Notes: generated by a model not told the origin, from the sequence alone. Positions 17,368-25,983 are shown, counted from the stretch's first letter. The stretch is DNA of 64,000 nucleotides from Occultella kanbiaonis (GCF_009708215.1 NZ_CP046175.1:3348001-3412000); one strand, 5' to 3'. Numbers and translations: made by a program.

Positions 17368-18459
17368 TCAGCGTCGACCCGTGAACGTCCGCAGCGCAGG
17401 CCGTGGTCGCAGCATCGGACGTGCCGACTCGGGGAATGCCGCATACAGCCGAGCGAAGGCGGCCCCCGGATCCCGCAACTGCTGGTGAACGAATCGTTCG
17501 GTATGCACACCCGCTCGGCGCAGACTGTCCTCACGGACCTTCTCGTGGAACAGCGCGTCCCCGGAGGCGATCTCCTCGGATCGCGCACCATCGCCGGATC
17601 TACGGCTGTACTTGGCTCGGCCACCGCCTTGAGGCTGTTGAGCGTACTTGGACCGGCCGTCGTACTCAGCACCGAGTCTGACGAAATCGACGTCGTCTCC
17701 CTCGACCATCCAGCCCATGTCCACCCACTTCGGCCCCGCATCTGTGACGACGCGCAACTGCGTCTGCGGCCGCGGCAGGCCGAAGGCAAGTGCGATCCAG
17801 CGCAGCCACGACTCCCCGGCCGACTCGCTGAGCGGATCCGCGTGACGGATGATCTCTCGTGCGCCTTTCAGCCCCCGTCGGACCGGCCGGTTCTCGAGTT
17901 CGGCGAGGAGGTCACGGATCGCGCGGGCGATCCCGTCACGGAAGTCGTCCTTCCGCTCGCGGCTCGGCTTGATCCGGAGCCGCAAGAGACTGTCCACGGC
18001 GACGAGTGCACGTCTCGGGCGGAGCGAGAGCGCGCAGTCGAGCGCCGTTCGCTCGAGACTGGTCACTGGTAGCCCGTTGACCTCGACGACGTCCGCCGGG
18101 GTCAGGTCACTCGCGTGGTGCCGACGGATATCGGAGTGGCGCAGGACCCTGGGCGTGTTGGTCTGGGAGATATGCACGACGTCCGTGGGGTGATCGATCC
18201 AACCACCATGGATCAGTACGGCGCTCTCATGACTGAATGCGAAGGAGCACGTCAGTTCGGCCGCGACGGCGACGCAGCGCGCAAGCGAGAGGTGGTCGGC
18301 CCGTGCCCATGTCTGTTTGGCTTCGCTGGCGCGGACGATCGCCCCTCGCCGCACGTTCGTGTAGTCCCCCGTTCGGCGCAGGGCAGCAAGATCCTTGGCT
18401 CCGTAGTCGCGCGCGAGGAGGATGTTCGGCGGCACGGGCAGGGTGAGGGAGTCGTTCAT
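17368..18459 (-). CDS. AbiEi-like / DUF559-type protein, solitary
   Basis: A 363-residue protein from ATG 18457-18459 (TTG 18484-18486 would add 9 residues; neither start has a clear ribosome site). The N-terminal 150 residues resemble the wing-helix antitoxin domain of AbiEi (LLARDYGAKDLAALRRTG, then PVTSLERTALDCAL). The C-terminal 100 residues look like the Vsr/DUF559 nuclease fold (WLRWIALAFGLPRP, VDMGWMV, GAEYDGRSKY, with Asp, Glu and Lys in the expected order). Such fusions are common orphans in actinobacteria. No AbiEii toxin gene is adjacent. GC content is lower and codon use more mixed than in neighbours, which suggests acquisition. Role in defence is plausible but unproven. Confidence 0.65.
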   Translation of the reverse strand: MNDSLTLPVPPNILLARDYGAKDLAALRRTGDYTNVRRGAIVRASEAKQTWARADHLSLARCVAVAAELTCSFAFSHESAVLIHGGWIDHPTDVVHISQTNTPRVLRHSDIRRHHASDLTPADVVEVNGLPVTSLERTALDCALSLRPRRALVAVDSLLRLRIKPSRERKDDFRDGIARAIRDLLAELENRPVRRGLKGAREIIRHADPLSESAGESWLRWIALAFGLPRPQTQLRVVTDAGPKWVDMGWMVEGDDVDFVRLGAEYDGRSKYAQQPQGGGRAKYSRRSGDGARSEEIASGDALFHEKVREDSLRRAGVHTERFVHQQLRDPGAAFARLYAAFPESARPMLRPRPALRTFTGRR

Positions 18460-18674
18460 CCGGACAGACTCGGGCTCCGACGCCAACTCCGCAGGCCGGC
18501 GCGGTCGGCTGGGGACAGAGGAGCGTCGCCGTTCGGATGTGGAGCACTTGGGTCTGGCGCTTTCAGGTGTGAGGTATCAGGTCTCGAGTTGCCGGCGGGA
18601 GTGCCGGTCCAGCGCCCCGACACTCAGAACCGTGCGCGACCGAGCGGCCGCACTGATGGTGACGCAGTGCCCCA

Positions 18675-18730
18675 CGCCTGAGGCAGTCCGTTACAACGCA
18701 CTTCCTCAGGCGCGAGGAACTGCGTGACGG
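18675..18730. repeat. 56-bp palindromic element, copy B
   Basis: Perfect 8-bp arms GCCTGAGG (18676-18683) and CCTCAGGC (18704-18711) with the same 20-bp spacer as copy A. Directly after it comes a run of shorter direct repeats, so this end is richer than copy A. Confidence 0.65.
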
Positions 18731-18850
18731 CGCAAGGTGCTACCTCAGGCGCCAGGTACTGCGTGAGCTCGCGGGTTGCTGCGTGAGCGCGGGACTGCGT
18801 GAACTCGCGGGTTGCTGCGTGAGCTCGCGGGGACTGCGTGACCGAGCGAG
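18703..18850. repeat. Cluster of short direct repeats between the DUF559 gene and znuA
   Basis: CCTCAGGCGCGAGGAACTGC is followed 31 bp later by a near copy (CCTCAGGCGCCAGGTACTGC). Then ACTCGCGGGTTGCTGCGTGA-like units recur three or four times up to 18840. The 430-bp gap from 18460 to 18891 holds no other feature that I can support. Confidence 0.5.
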
Positions 18851-18891
18851 TGCCGGCGTGAGCCGCGTGCGGCAGATCACGTGGTGCCTCT

Positions 18892-18928
18892 TTGACACCA
18901 TCGCACCCGCAAGTGAGAATGGTTCCCA
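18892..18928 (+). promoter_or_regulatory. znuA promoter with overlapping Zur box; leaderless start
   Basis: TTGACA (18892-18897), a 17-bp spacer and GAGAAT (18915-18920) form a good sigma-70 promoter whose expected start point falls on the ATG at 18928. TGAGAATGGTTCCCA (18914-18928) covers the -10 and is an inverted repeat TGRGAA-N3-TTCYCA close to Zur boxes of Gram-positive bacteria. So zinc-loaded Zur would block the polymerase, and the message would have no leader. No ribosome site precedes the ATG, consistent with that. Confidence 0.6.
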
Positions 18929-19923
18929 TGCACAGACTCCGCCGCGGATACGTCCTGCCTGCTCTGACCGCCGTGACCGCCCTCGCACTGGCCGGGTGTG
19001 CCGGTTCGTCGGACGCGAACGAGGGCTCGGCGGGCGGTGGCCTGACGGTGCTGACCACGTTCTACCCGCTGCAGTTCGTGGCGGAGCAGGTCGGTGGCGA
19101 CCTGGTCGAGGTGTCCAACCTGACACCGGCGGGCGCCGAACCGCATGACCTGGAGCTCTCCCCCGTCGACGTGCTGACCCTCGAGGACGCGGACGTCGTG
19201 GTGTACCTGTCCGGCTTCCAACCCGCCGTCGACGATGCGTTGGCCAGCACCTCCGGGCCGCTGATCCTGGACACCGCCGACGCCGCCGACCTCGTGATCC
19301 ATGGGGGCGCCGAGTCGGAGGCCGCCGGCGATGAGCACGACGAGGCCGACCACGACGAGGCCGAGGACGGTCACGCCGAGGACGACGGTCACGACCACGG
19401 CCTCGAGGGTGAGGACCCGCACTTCTGGCTCGACCCGACCCGCGTCGCGGCCGTCGCCGCCGTCGTCGCGGACACCTTCACCGAGGCCGACCCGGACAAC
19501 GCCGACACCTACTCCGCGAACGCGCGGGCCCTGACCGCCGAACTGACCGGCCTGGACGAGGAGTACACCGCGGCGCTCGGCACCTGCGAGCGCGACGTGA
19601 TCGTGGTCTCCCACGCCGCGTTCGGCTACCTCACCGACCGGTACGGCCTGACCCAGGTGGGCATCTCCGGCCTGGACCCCGAGAGTGAGCCCGCCCCCGC
19701 CCGGCTGACCGAGATCGGCCACATCGTCGAGGAGTCCGGCGTCACCACCATCTTCACCGAGACCCTGGTCAGCCCGAAGGTCGCGGAGGTCCTGGCCGAG
19801 GACCTCGGCATCGACGTCGGCGTCCTGGACCCGATCGAGGGCCTGACCGACCCCGAACAGGACTATCTTTCGGTGATGCGGACCAACCTGGACGAACTCA
19901 CGGGGGCGCTCGGCTGCGCATGA
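18928..19923 (+). CDS. znuA: Zinc ABC transporter substrate-binding lipoprotein
   Basis: A 331-residue cluster A-I metal-binding protein. Signal peptide MHRLRRGYVLPALTAVTAL leads to a lipobox LAGC. The mature protein has the family marks TTFYPLQFVAEQVGGD, AEPHDLELSP (first metal His), a loop rich in His, Asp and Glu (residues about 130-160) that is typical of zinc rather than manganese binders, DPHFWLDP, and SHAAFGYL. ATG 18928 is preferred because the promoter geometry implies a leaderless transcript; ATG 18919 or 18892 would lie in the promoter. The stop overlaps znuC by ATGA. Confidence 0.93.
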   Translation: MHRLRRGYVLPALTAVTALALAGCAGSSDANEGSAGGGLTVLTTFYPLQFVAEQVGGDLVEVSNLTPAGAEPHDLELSPVDVLTLEDADVVVYLSGFQPAVDDALASTSGPLILDTADAADLVIHGGAESEAAGDEHDEADHDEAEDGHAEDDGHDHGLEGEDPHFWLDPTRVAAVAAVVADTFTEADPDNADTYSANARALTAELTGLDEEYTAALGTCERDVIVVSHAAFGYLTDRYGLTQVGISGLDPESEPAPARLTEIGHIVEESGVTTIFTETLVSPKVAEVLAEDLGIDVGVLDPIEGLTDPEQDYLSVMRTNLDELTGALGCA

Positions 19924-20705
19924 GCGATCTCATCAGTGTGACCGATCTGCGGGTCGACCTGGGCTCGGCGACCATCCTGCGCGGCATCGACCTGACTGTC
20001 GGCGAGGGAGAGGTCGTCGCCCTCCTCGGTGCGAACGGGTCCGGCAAGTCCACGCTGATGCGCGCCATGCTCGGCCTGGTCCCGATCTCGGGCGGCGACG
20101 CCAGCCTGTTCGGGATCTCCGTGCGCAACCAGCGGCGGCAGGTCCCCTGGCCGCGGATCGGCTACGTGCCGCAACGCGCCTCGGTCGGTTCCGGCATCCC
20201 CGCCACCGCCCTCGAGGTGGTCCTGACCGGGCTGCTCCACGACCGCCGCTGGCACGTCCCCCGCGGCGGGCGCACCCGGGCCCTCGACGCCCTGGCGTCG
20301 GTGGACCTGGCCGACCGCGCGCACAGCCCGTTGCACCAGCTCTCCGGCGGGCAGCAGCAACGGGTCGCGATCGCCCGCGCGCTCGTGCGAGCGCCGGAGC
20401 TACTCCTGCTCGACGAGCCGATGGCGGGCGTGGACCGCCCCACCCAGGCCACGTTCGCCAGGCTGCTGACCACGCTCCAGTCCGAGGGCACCACCGTAGG
20501 CATCGTGCTCCACGAGCTCGGCCCGATCCGCCCGCTGATCCAGCGGTGCGTAGTGCTCCGCCACGGCGTCGTCGCCCACGACGGTGGCGCCCCGGCCCCC
20601 GCACCCGGCCACGGCGCCGCGGATCATGAGCACGTCCACCTCGACCACGGCCGCCACGAGCCGACCGACGTGCGCGAGGCCGTCACCCCGAGGTCCCTAC
20701 CATGA
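19920..20705 (+). CDS. znuC: Zinc ABC transporter ATP-binding protein
   Basis: A 261-residue ATPase. Walker A is GANGSGKST (residues 38-46), the signature LSGGQQQRVAIARAL is near residue 140, and Walker B LLLLDEPMAGVD near 160. The last 35 residues are rich in His (GHGAADHEHVHLDHGRH), which is unusual for the ATPase subunit and may bind or sense zinc in the cytoplasm. It overlaps znuA and znuB by 4 bp each. Confidence 0.93.
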   Translation: MSDLISVTDLRVDLGSATILRGIDLTVGEGEVVALLGANGSGKSTLMRAMLGLVPISGGDASLFGISVRNQRRQVPWPRIGYVPQRASVGSGIPATALEVVLTGLLHDRRWHVPRGGRTRALDALASVDLADRAHSPLHQLSGGQQQRVAIARALVRAPELLLLDEPMAGVDRPTQATFARLLTTLQSEGTTVGIVLHELGPIRPLIQRCVVLRHGVVAHDGGAPAPAPGHGAADHEHVHLDHGRHEPTDVREAVTPRSLP

Positions 20706-21628
20706 GCCTCCTCGACAGCCTGATCTCCGTCGTCTCCAGCCCGATGCTGCAGCGGTCCCTGATCGCCGCCCTGGTGGTCGGTCTCGCCGCACCCGTGATC
20801 GGTACGTACCTGGTGCAGCGGCGGCTCTCCCTGCTGGGCGACGGCGTGGGTCACGTCGCGCTCACGGGCGTCGCCATGGGTTGGCTCGTCGGCTCGTGGA
20901 CCGGCGCCGAACCGAACGACGCCTACGCGGTCCTGGGTGCCGTCATCGCCGCCGTGATCGGCGCCATCCTCATCGAGGTGGTCCGCTCGCGCGGACGCAC
21001 CAGCGGTGACGTGGCGCTCGCGCTGCTCTTCTACGGCGGCATCGCCGGCGGTGTCGTGATCATCAGCCTCGCCGGGGGCACGAACGCGAACCTGACCGCC
21101 TACCTGTTCGGGTCCCTCGCCACCATCACCACCGGCGACCTGGTCATGACGGTCATCATGGCCGCCGTCATCATGGCCGTCGGTATCGGGCTCCGGACCG
21201 CCCTGTTCGCGGTCTCCCAGGACGAGGAGTTCGCCCGCTCCACCGGTCTGCCGGTGCAGGTGCTGAACATCCTGATCGCGGTGGTCGCCGCGCTGACCGT
21301 GACGGTCTCGATGCGCGTGGTCGGGCTGCTGCTGGTGAGCGCGCTGATGATCGTGCCGGTCGCCATCGCGCAACTGGTCACGTCCTCGTTCCGGCGCACC
21401 ATGTTCACGGCGATGGGAGTCGGCGCCGCCGTCTGCGTCATCGGCCTCGTCATCACCTTCTTCCACCGCCTCGCGCCGGGCGCCACGATCGTTGTCCTGG
21501 CGATCTGCGTCTACGCTGTGATAGCGGCCGTCCGCCCCCTGCTGGGCGCCGGGCGGGGGCGCGCCGCCGATCCTCATCCGGACATGGATGACGACGTCAA
21601 CGTCAGCAAGGCCGGTGCTCAGGAGTGA
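20702..21628 (+). CDS. znuB: Zinc ABC transporter permease
   Basis: A 308-residue ABC-3 family permease with eight or nine hydrophobic segments. Typical parts are LLGDGVGHVALTGVAMG near residue 45, DEEFARSTGLPV, and VVGLLLVSALMIVPVAIAQL. The C-terminal 25 residues are polar and cytoplasmic. Start ATG 20702 overlaps the znuC stop; the stop lies within the ribosome-site region of zur. Confidence 0.93.
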   Translation: MSLLDSLISVVSSPMLQRSLIAALVVGLAAPVIGTYLVQRRLSLLGDGVGHVALTGVAMGWLVGSWTGAEPNDAYAVLGAVIAAVIGAILIEVVRSRGRTSGDVALALLFYGGIAGGVVIISLAGGTNANLTAYLFGSLATITTGDLVMTVIMAAVIMAVGIGLRTALFAVSQDEEFARSTGLPVQVLNILIAVVAALTVTVSMRVVGLLLVSALMIVPVAIAQLVTSSFRRTMFTAMGVGAAVCVIGLVITFFHRLAPGATIVVLAICVYAVIAAVRPLLGAGRGRAADPHPDMDDDVNVSKAGAQE

Positions 21629-21630
21629 CG

Positions 21631-22041
21631 ATGCAACGCATGACCCGCCAGCGCGCGGCCGTGAGCGAGGTCCTCGCCGACACCGAGGACTTCCGCAGCG
21701 CGCAGCAGCTGCACGACATGCTGCGCGAGGCCGGCCACTCGGTCGGCCTGGCGACCGTCTACCGCACCATGCAGACCCTCGCCGAGAACGGCGACGTGGA
21801 CGTCCTGCGCAACGCCGAGGGCGAGTCGCTGTTCCGCCGTTGCCGCAAGCAGGTGCACCACCACCACCTGGTCTGCCGGATCTGCGGCCGGACCGTCGAG
21901 CTGGACGCCGGCGTCGTGGAGCACTGGGCCGCCGACGTCGGGCAGTCGCACGGCTTCGTCGACGTCGAGCACACCGCCGAACTGTTCGGCACCTGCGCCG
22001 AGTGCATGGCTGCGGGGGCGGTGGACACCCGGGATGCCTGA
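21631..22041 (+). CDS. zur: Zinc uptake regulator Zur (Fur family)
   Basis: A 136-residue Fur-family repressor. Winged-helix residues lead (MTRQRAAVSEVL, HSVGLATVYRTMQTL), then the metal-binding half HHHHLVCRICGRTVEL with a CxxC and a second CAEC pair for the structural zinc. I start at ATG 21631, with AGGAG five nt upstream; GTG 21625 lies inside that ribosome site. It is the last gene of znuACB-zur, so zinc uptake and its repressor are made together and the promoter at 18892 probably closes a feedback loop. The gene sits between glyS and uppS as furB does in M. tuberculosis. Confidence 0.93.
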   Translation: MQRMTRQRAAVSEVLADTEDFRSAQQLHDMLREAGHSVGLATVYRTMQTLAENGDVDVLRNAEGESLFRRCRKQVHHHHLVCRICGRTVELDAGVVEHWAADVGQSHGFVDVEHTAELFGTCAECMAAGAVDTRDA

Positions 22042-22657
22042 CTTCCTGGCTGAGCTGCCGTTCTGGCTCACCATGCTGCTGCTCAGTTGCGGCGCGATGT
22101 TGCGTGGGCAGGGCATGTACTGGGCCGGCCGGATCGTCACGGAACAGGCGTTGCGGCGCACCCACCCGACGCAGGGCTGGACCCTCAGGGCGCATGCCTG
22201 GCTGCAGGGTGGCGGCGCGGACGCCGGCATCCGCGCGATCCGCCGCTGGGGCCTGTTCGCGGTACCCGTGTGCTACCTGACCGTCGGGTTCCAGTCGATG
22301 GTGCAGGCCGGCGCCGGCGTGCTGCGGATCACGTGGTGGAAGTACACGCTGGCGCAGATCCCCGGCGCGATCGCGTGGGGGGCCATCTACGCGACGATCG
22401 GCTTCGCGGTCTGGGAGGCGGCGCTCGCCGCCGCCGCGGGTAGCCCGCTCGGGCTCGCCGTGATCGCGGCGCTGGTGGTCGCCGTCGTGGTGGCCGTGGT
22501 TCTGCGGCGCCGGCACCGGTCGCAGCGCGGCACCGGTCCGGTGGCGCACGTCGAAGCTCCCGACGGCGGAACCGGCGACGGCGTCATCGATACCTTCGCC
22601 GAGGTGGTCGAGTCCGAGACGCAGGCGCCGGCTGCGCCGGCAGGACCCGCTGGGTAG
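22034..22657 (+). CDS. DedA family (VTT domain) membrane protein
   Basis: A 207-residue membrane protein. Segments LTMLLLSCGAMLRGQGMYW and the family-like stretch VPVCYLTVGFQSMVQAGAGVLRITWWKYTLAQIPGAIAWGAIY (positions only roughly residues 75-120) identify the VTT/DedA group, whose members are linked to lipid carrier recycling and membrane homeostasis. The start ATG 22034 overlaps the 3' end of zur by 8 bp. Next to uppS this may be meaningful, since DedA proteins have been proposed as undecaprenyl-phosphate translocases. The last 50 residues are a polar tail. Confidence 0.75.
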   Translation: MPDFLAELPFWLTMLLLSCGAMLRGQGMYWAGRIVTEQALRRTHPTQGWTLRAHAWLQGGGADAGIRAIRRWGLFAVPVCYLTVGFQSMVQAGAGVLRITWWKYTLAQIPGAIAWGAIYATIGFAVWEAALAAAAGSPLGLAVIAALVVAVVVAVVLRRRHRSQRGTGPVAHVEAPDGGTGDGVIDTFAEVVESETQAPAAPAGPAG

Positions 22658-22761
22658 GTCGCGGAGAAGAGCGCCGCGGACCGCGCCTGACGGCCGGCGG
22701 CGCGACCGGAACGTCGGTCGGCGGCATCCGTGCGGTGATGCACGCAACCTTCCGCCCGCCG

Positions 22762-23571
22762 TCAGCCCCTGCGCTCGTCCGATCCGCCCTCTGCACCCGG
22801 CTTGTCGACGGCCCCGCCGTAGCGCCGGTCCCGGCGGGCGTAGGTCACCACGGCGTCCCAGAGATCACGGCGGTCACAGTCCGGCCAGGGCTTGTCGATG
22901 AACACCATCTCGGCGTAGGCGGACTGCCAGATCAGGAAGTTCGAGGCCCGCTGCTCCCCCGAGGTGCGCAGGAACAGGTCCACGTCCGGCATGTCCGGTT
23001 CGTCCAGGTGACGGGCCACGGTGCGCTCGGTGATCCGCTCGGGGTCGAGCCGGCCGGCGGCCACCTCGCGGCCGATGGCCCGCACTGCGTCGGTGATCTC
23101 GGCCCGGCCGCCGTAGTTCACGCACATGGTCAGTGTGCAGGTGGAGTTCCCGTCTGTGAGCCGCTCGGCCTCCTCGAGCTCGTTGATGACGGACCGCCAC
23201 AGCCGCGGCCGGCGGCCCGCCCAGCGCACCCGCACGCCCCAGGAGTTCATCAGGTCCCGGCGCCGGCGCAGCACGTCCCGGTTGAAGCCCATCAGGAAGC
23301 GGACCTCGGACGGTGACCGCTTCCAGTTCTCGGTGGAGAACGCGTACGCGCTGATGTGGGTGACGCCCATCTCGATCGCTCCGGCGACGACGTCCAGCAG
23401 GACCGCCTCCCCCGCGGCGTGGCCCTCGTTGCGGGTCAGCCCGCGGGCGTTGGCCCACCGGCCGTTGCCGTCCATCACGATGGCCACGTGCTTGGGGACG
23501 AGAGCGGCGGGCACCTCCGGCGGACGAGCACCGGTGAGGTGCGCCGGTGGAGCGACGGGCTCGGCCCTCAC
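22762..23571 (-). CDS. uppS: Isoprenyl transferase / undecaprenyl diphosphate synthase
   Basis: A 269-residue cis-prenyltransferase that makes the C50-C55 lipid carrier for cell-wall synthesis. Visible: the catalytic [17 protein letters not shown] near residue 25-40, [11 protein letters not shown], and [17 protein letters not shown] with YAEMVF. I choose GTG 23569-23571: it overlaps the recO stop by GTGA and has GGAG 8 nt upstream. An in-frame ATG at 23617-23619 would add 16 residues and overlap recO by 52 bp. Convergent with the DedA-family gene across 104 bp. Confidence 0.93.
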   Translation of the reverse strand: MRAEPVAPPAHLTGARPPEVPAALVPKHVAIVMDGNGRWANARGLTRNEGHAAGEAVLLDVVAGAIEMGVTHISAYAFSTENWKRSPSEVRFLMGFNRDVLRRRRDLMNSWGVRVRWAGRRPRLWRSVINELEEAERLTDGNSTCTLTMCVNYGGRAEITDAVRAIGREVAAGRLDPERITERTVARHLDEPDMPDVDLFLRTSGEQRASNFLIWQSAYAEMVFIDKPWPDCDRRDLWDAVVTYARRDRRYGGAVDKPGAEGGSDERRG

Positions 23572-24299
23572 GCGCGCTCCACGTGCCGCAACGACTTCAG
23601 CTGACGCTCCAGGTGCCATTGGGTGTACACCGCGACCAGCCCGGAAGCCTCCTTGCGGTGCCGCTCGTGGCTGACGTCGGCGTGGCCCCAGTCCCCCGCG
23701 AGCAGTGCACCGAGCAGCCCCACCGTCTCCGGGGCGGGCGCCGCGGCACCGGGCGGGCGGCAGTTCGTGCAGATGATGCCGCCCAGCGGCGCGGAGAAGG
23801 ACCGGTGCGGGCCGGCGGCGTCGCAGCGGGCGCACTCGGTGAACGTGGGTGCCCACCCGGCGATCGCGAGGGCGCGCAGCAGGTAGGAGTCGAGCACCAG
23901 GCTGGAGGGGTGCACCTTCTCGGCCAGGGAGCGCAACGCCCCGACGAGCAGCAGGTACTGCTGGGTGGCCGGCTCCCGCTCGATCTCGGTGAGCCGTTCC
24001 GCGGTCTCGACCATCGCCGTCGCCGTGGTGAACAGGCCGTAGTCCCCGCTGATCGCGCGCCCGTGCGGGGCGAGCGTATCCACCTGCGTCACGACATCCA
24101 GGTTGCGCCCGTTGTACAACTGCAGGTCGATCACGCTGAACGGCTCGAGGCGGGCACCGAACTTCGAGGAGGTGCGGCGCACCCCCTTCGCGACGGCGTG
24201 GACCTGCCCGTGCGTGCGGGTGAGCAGCGTGAGGATCCGGTCCGCTTCCCCGAGCTTGCGGGTACGCAGCACCACGGCCTCGTCCCGGTAGAGCTTCAC
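23568..24299 (-). CDS. recO: DNA repair protein RecO
   Basis: A 243-residue recombination mediator. The OB-fold start [21 protein letters not shown] is diagnostic, and a CxxC...CxxC zinc site follows (CARCDAAG, then ICTNC). RecO loads RecA with RecR and anneals single strands. GTG 24297-24299 gives the usual start; ATG 24315-24317 would add six residues. The gene heads a recO-uppS pair on the minus strand. Confidence 0.92.
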   Translation of the reverse strand: MKLYRDEAVVLRTRKLGEADRILTLLTRTHGQVHAVAKGVRRTSSKFGARLEPFSVIDLQLYNGRNLDVVTQVDTLAPHGRAISGDYGLFTTATAMVETAERLTEIEREPATQQYLLLVGALRSLAEKVHPSSLVLDSYLLRALAIAGWAPTFTECARCDAAGPHRSFSAPLGGIICTNCRPPGAAAPAPETVGLLGALLAGDWGHADVSHERHRKEASGLVAVYTQWHLERQLKSLRHVERA

Positions 24300-24405
24300 C
24301 CGAACATTGTCCCTCATCTGACCGACAACGAACGGTCCCGACGCGCAGCCGCGGTCCCCCGCGGCGCCGGACCGGCCCACCGGGCCCGGCCGCACCACCC
24401 GCTCT

Positions 24406-24459
24406 GGTGCGGTGAGAGTGCACTGGTGGCAACCACAAGAGCACTCTCACGGCCGCACC
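24406..24459. repeat. Long perfect-arm hairpin upstream of recO
   Basis: GTGAGAGTGC (24412-24421) and GCACTCTCAC (24441-24450) are perfect 10-bp arms. An inner GTGG/CCAC stem and outer GGTGCGG/CCGCACC arms extend it to more than 50 bp. It lies between the recO start and the 3' end of an IS481 remnant. It could be an upstream terminator or a mobile palindrome; the bases resemble the elements at 5351 and 63642 (GGTGCGG, GAG-GTGC). Confidence 0.6.
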
Positions 24460-24467
24460 ACCCCGCA

Positions 24468-24650
24468 CTAGTTGTACCCGGCCATCAGGGCGCAAGGGCT
24501 GGGGGCTCGCTCGTCGTTGTTGGTGAAGGCCTGTCGGTAGGCCCACTCTGTGGTCAGGGTGCGGTTCAGCCGCTCGACTTTGCCGTTCTGCCAGGGCCAG
24601 TGGGGCTTGATCCGCCTTGTACGCCAGAACGCATCGTGGGGCGCAGCACC
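24468..24650 (-). pseudogene. IS481-type transposase remnant
   Basis: A minus-strand frame reads [19 protein letters not shown] and [16 protein letters not shown], the end of the DDE integrase core of IS481-like transposases. The N-terminal two thirds are absent. After DERA the frame slips: the expected ALAPW is found in another frame, next to a stop, and the original frame ends at TAG 24468-24470. This is a decayed fragment with no intact ends visible. Confidence 0.75.
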
Positions 24651-24717
24651 GGTCGCCTCACAAGTCTGGGTACTGCTCGGTCGGAGAGGTACATCCGGAC
24701 CAGTGGAGGAGGTAGTC

Positions 24718-25047
24718 GTGATCGAGTTACCGATGACTTGCCCACGGTGCGATGCCGAGATCAGCGTGGACATGGCGTCGGCCGTCGTGCGGATGGATGT
24801 CAGACCGCGTGCCGAGGCTGAGTTGCTGTGCTCGTGCCCGTCGTGCGAGCTGCCCATTTCGTGGCGGATCGTCGGAGACATCGTCGTCATGCTGCTGTTC
24901 GCCGGGATCGAGCCGCTGTTTCTCAGCGAGCCGTCTTTGCCTGCCGCCGACGTTGCCCCGGCTTTGCCGCCTCTCACCAGCGACGACCTGCTCGACTGGC
25001 ACCTGGACCTGGCGCCGATCTGGACTGTCATCCCCTGGGAGCGCTGA
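24718..25047 (+). CDS. Small zinc-ribbon protein, unknown function
   Basis: A 109-residue protein starting at GTG 24718-24720 with GGAGG 7 nt upstream. Two CxxC pairs (MTCPRCDAEI and LCSCPSCELPI, residues 7-40) suggest a zinc ribbon. The C-terminal half has a short hydrophobic stretch (IVVMLLFAGIEPLFL) and ends with Trp-rich DWHLDLAPIWTVIPWER. I do not recognise a family. It follows an IS remnant and may be recent cargo, but the ribosome site and even codon use suggest it is expressed. Confidence 0.55.
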   Translation: MIELPMTCPRCDAEISVDMASAVVRMDVRPRAEAELLCSCPSCELPISWRIVGDIVVMLLFAGIEPLFLSEPSLPAADVAPALPPLTSDDLLDWHLDLAPIWTVIPWER

Positions 25048-25143
25048 TCTGGCCGTCTGCCGGGCCTTCGCGAACGGCTCAGGGAGACGTCGCGGCGGAC
25101 CGGGCATCTGTCGCATTCCCATAGGGCGCGGCAGCAGGACGTT

Positions 25144-25983
25144 TCACTCGTCTCCCAGCGCTGCCGCAGCGAACCCCGACCGCCACGTGGGGTGGCTGGG
25201 CTTCCAGCCTGCAGCTCTTGCCTTGGCGTTCGACGCGCCCCGGCCACCCGGGGACCGGTTGGTCCAAATCGGTGACGTCGGTGCGGGCGCACCGATTGCA
25301 TTCGCGTACACGGGCAACCACTGCGTGCCCGGCGCGGGCTCGTCGTCGGCGATGTTGTAGACGCCCGCGGGCCAGTCGATCGCCTGGACGGTCGCCGAGA
25401 CGGCGTCATCGACGTGCACGAGGGAGTTGACGGTGCGAGTCGCGGGAAGGAGGCCTTCTGCCACCGCGTCGGCAACCCGACCGCCCTCGGCGTACCAGGT
25501 GCCTGGGCCGTACCACCAGCCGTAGCGGAGGATGGTCGCAGTGGCCAGGCGTCCCACGAGCTCCTCCATCGCTGCCACGGCGGACCCCTCCTCGATCGGT
25601 TCGTCCTCGCTGGCCAGCCCGTAGCCGTCTTCGTAGGCCCAAGCGATGCTCTGCACCACGATTCGCCCGACGCCGGCTTGCTGGGCGGCCGCCACGAGAT
25701 TCCTCGTACCCACTCTCCTGATCCGCGCGGTGGCCTCGGTGTCGAAATGGCGGAGGTCGGACAACTGGTGCATGACCAGGTCCGGTGCCGCAGTCCAGAT
25801 CAGCTCGGTGAGGCGCGCGGCGTCGTAGACGTCGACGACGACGCCCTTCCCACCCGAACGGTTGATCTGATCGACGTTCTCGAGCCGGCGAGTCGTGGCA
25901 ACGACCTCGTGCCCCGCGGCGATCAGTGCGGGAACAAGTCTCCTGCCGATGACCCCAGTGCCGCCAGCGAGGAAGATGCGCAT
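25144..25983 (-). CDS. NAD(P)-dependent epimerase/oxidoreductase (extended SDR type)
   Basis: A 279-residue Rossmann protein. The N-terminus has the glycine motif FLAGGTGVIGRRLV, then DVYDAARL, a Tyr-containing middle region (WAYEDGYG), and WWYGPGTWYAEGG followed by VHVDDAVSATV. The usual YxxxK pair is not clear, so the catalytic activity is uncertain. It is divergent from an ECF41 sigma factor. Epimerase-like, decarboxylase-like and oxidoreductase genes next to ECF41 factors are described as typical partners, so this is a likely target of that sigma. Confidence 0.8.
   Translation of the reverse strand: MRIFLAGGTGVIGRRLVPALIAAGHEVVATTRRLENVDQINRSGGKGVVVDVYDAARLTELIWTAAPDLVMHQLSDLRHFDTEATARIRRVGTRNLVAAAQQAGVGRIVVQSIAWAYEDGYGLASEDEPIEEGSAVAAMEELVGRLATATILRYGWWYGPGTWYAEGGRVADAVAEGLLPATRTVNSLVHVDDAVSATVQAIDWPAGVYNIADDEPAPGTQWLPVYANAIGAPAPTSPIWTNRSPGGRGASNAKARAAGWKPSHPTWRSGFAAAALGDE

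Noticed and set aside
17368-18459. Complete AbiE toxin-antitoxin pair
   Set aside because: Only an AbiEi-like protein is present; no nucleotidyltransferase toxin (AbiEii) frame lies on either side.
18703-18850. CRISPR-like or integron-like array before znuA
   Set aside because: Units are short, irregularly spaced and without distinct spacers or an integrase.
24468-25475. A 335-residue minus-strand protein
   Set aside because: Only its last 60 residues match an IS481 transposase; the rest is antisense to the zinc-ribbon gene.
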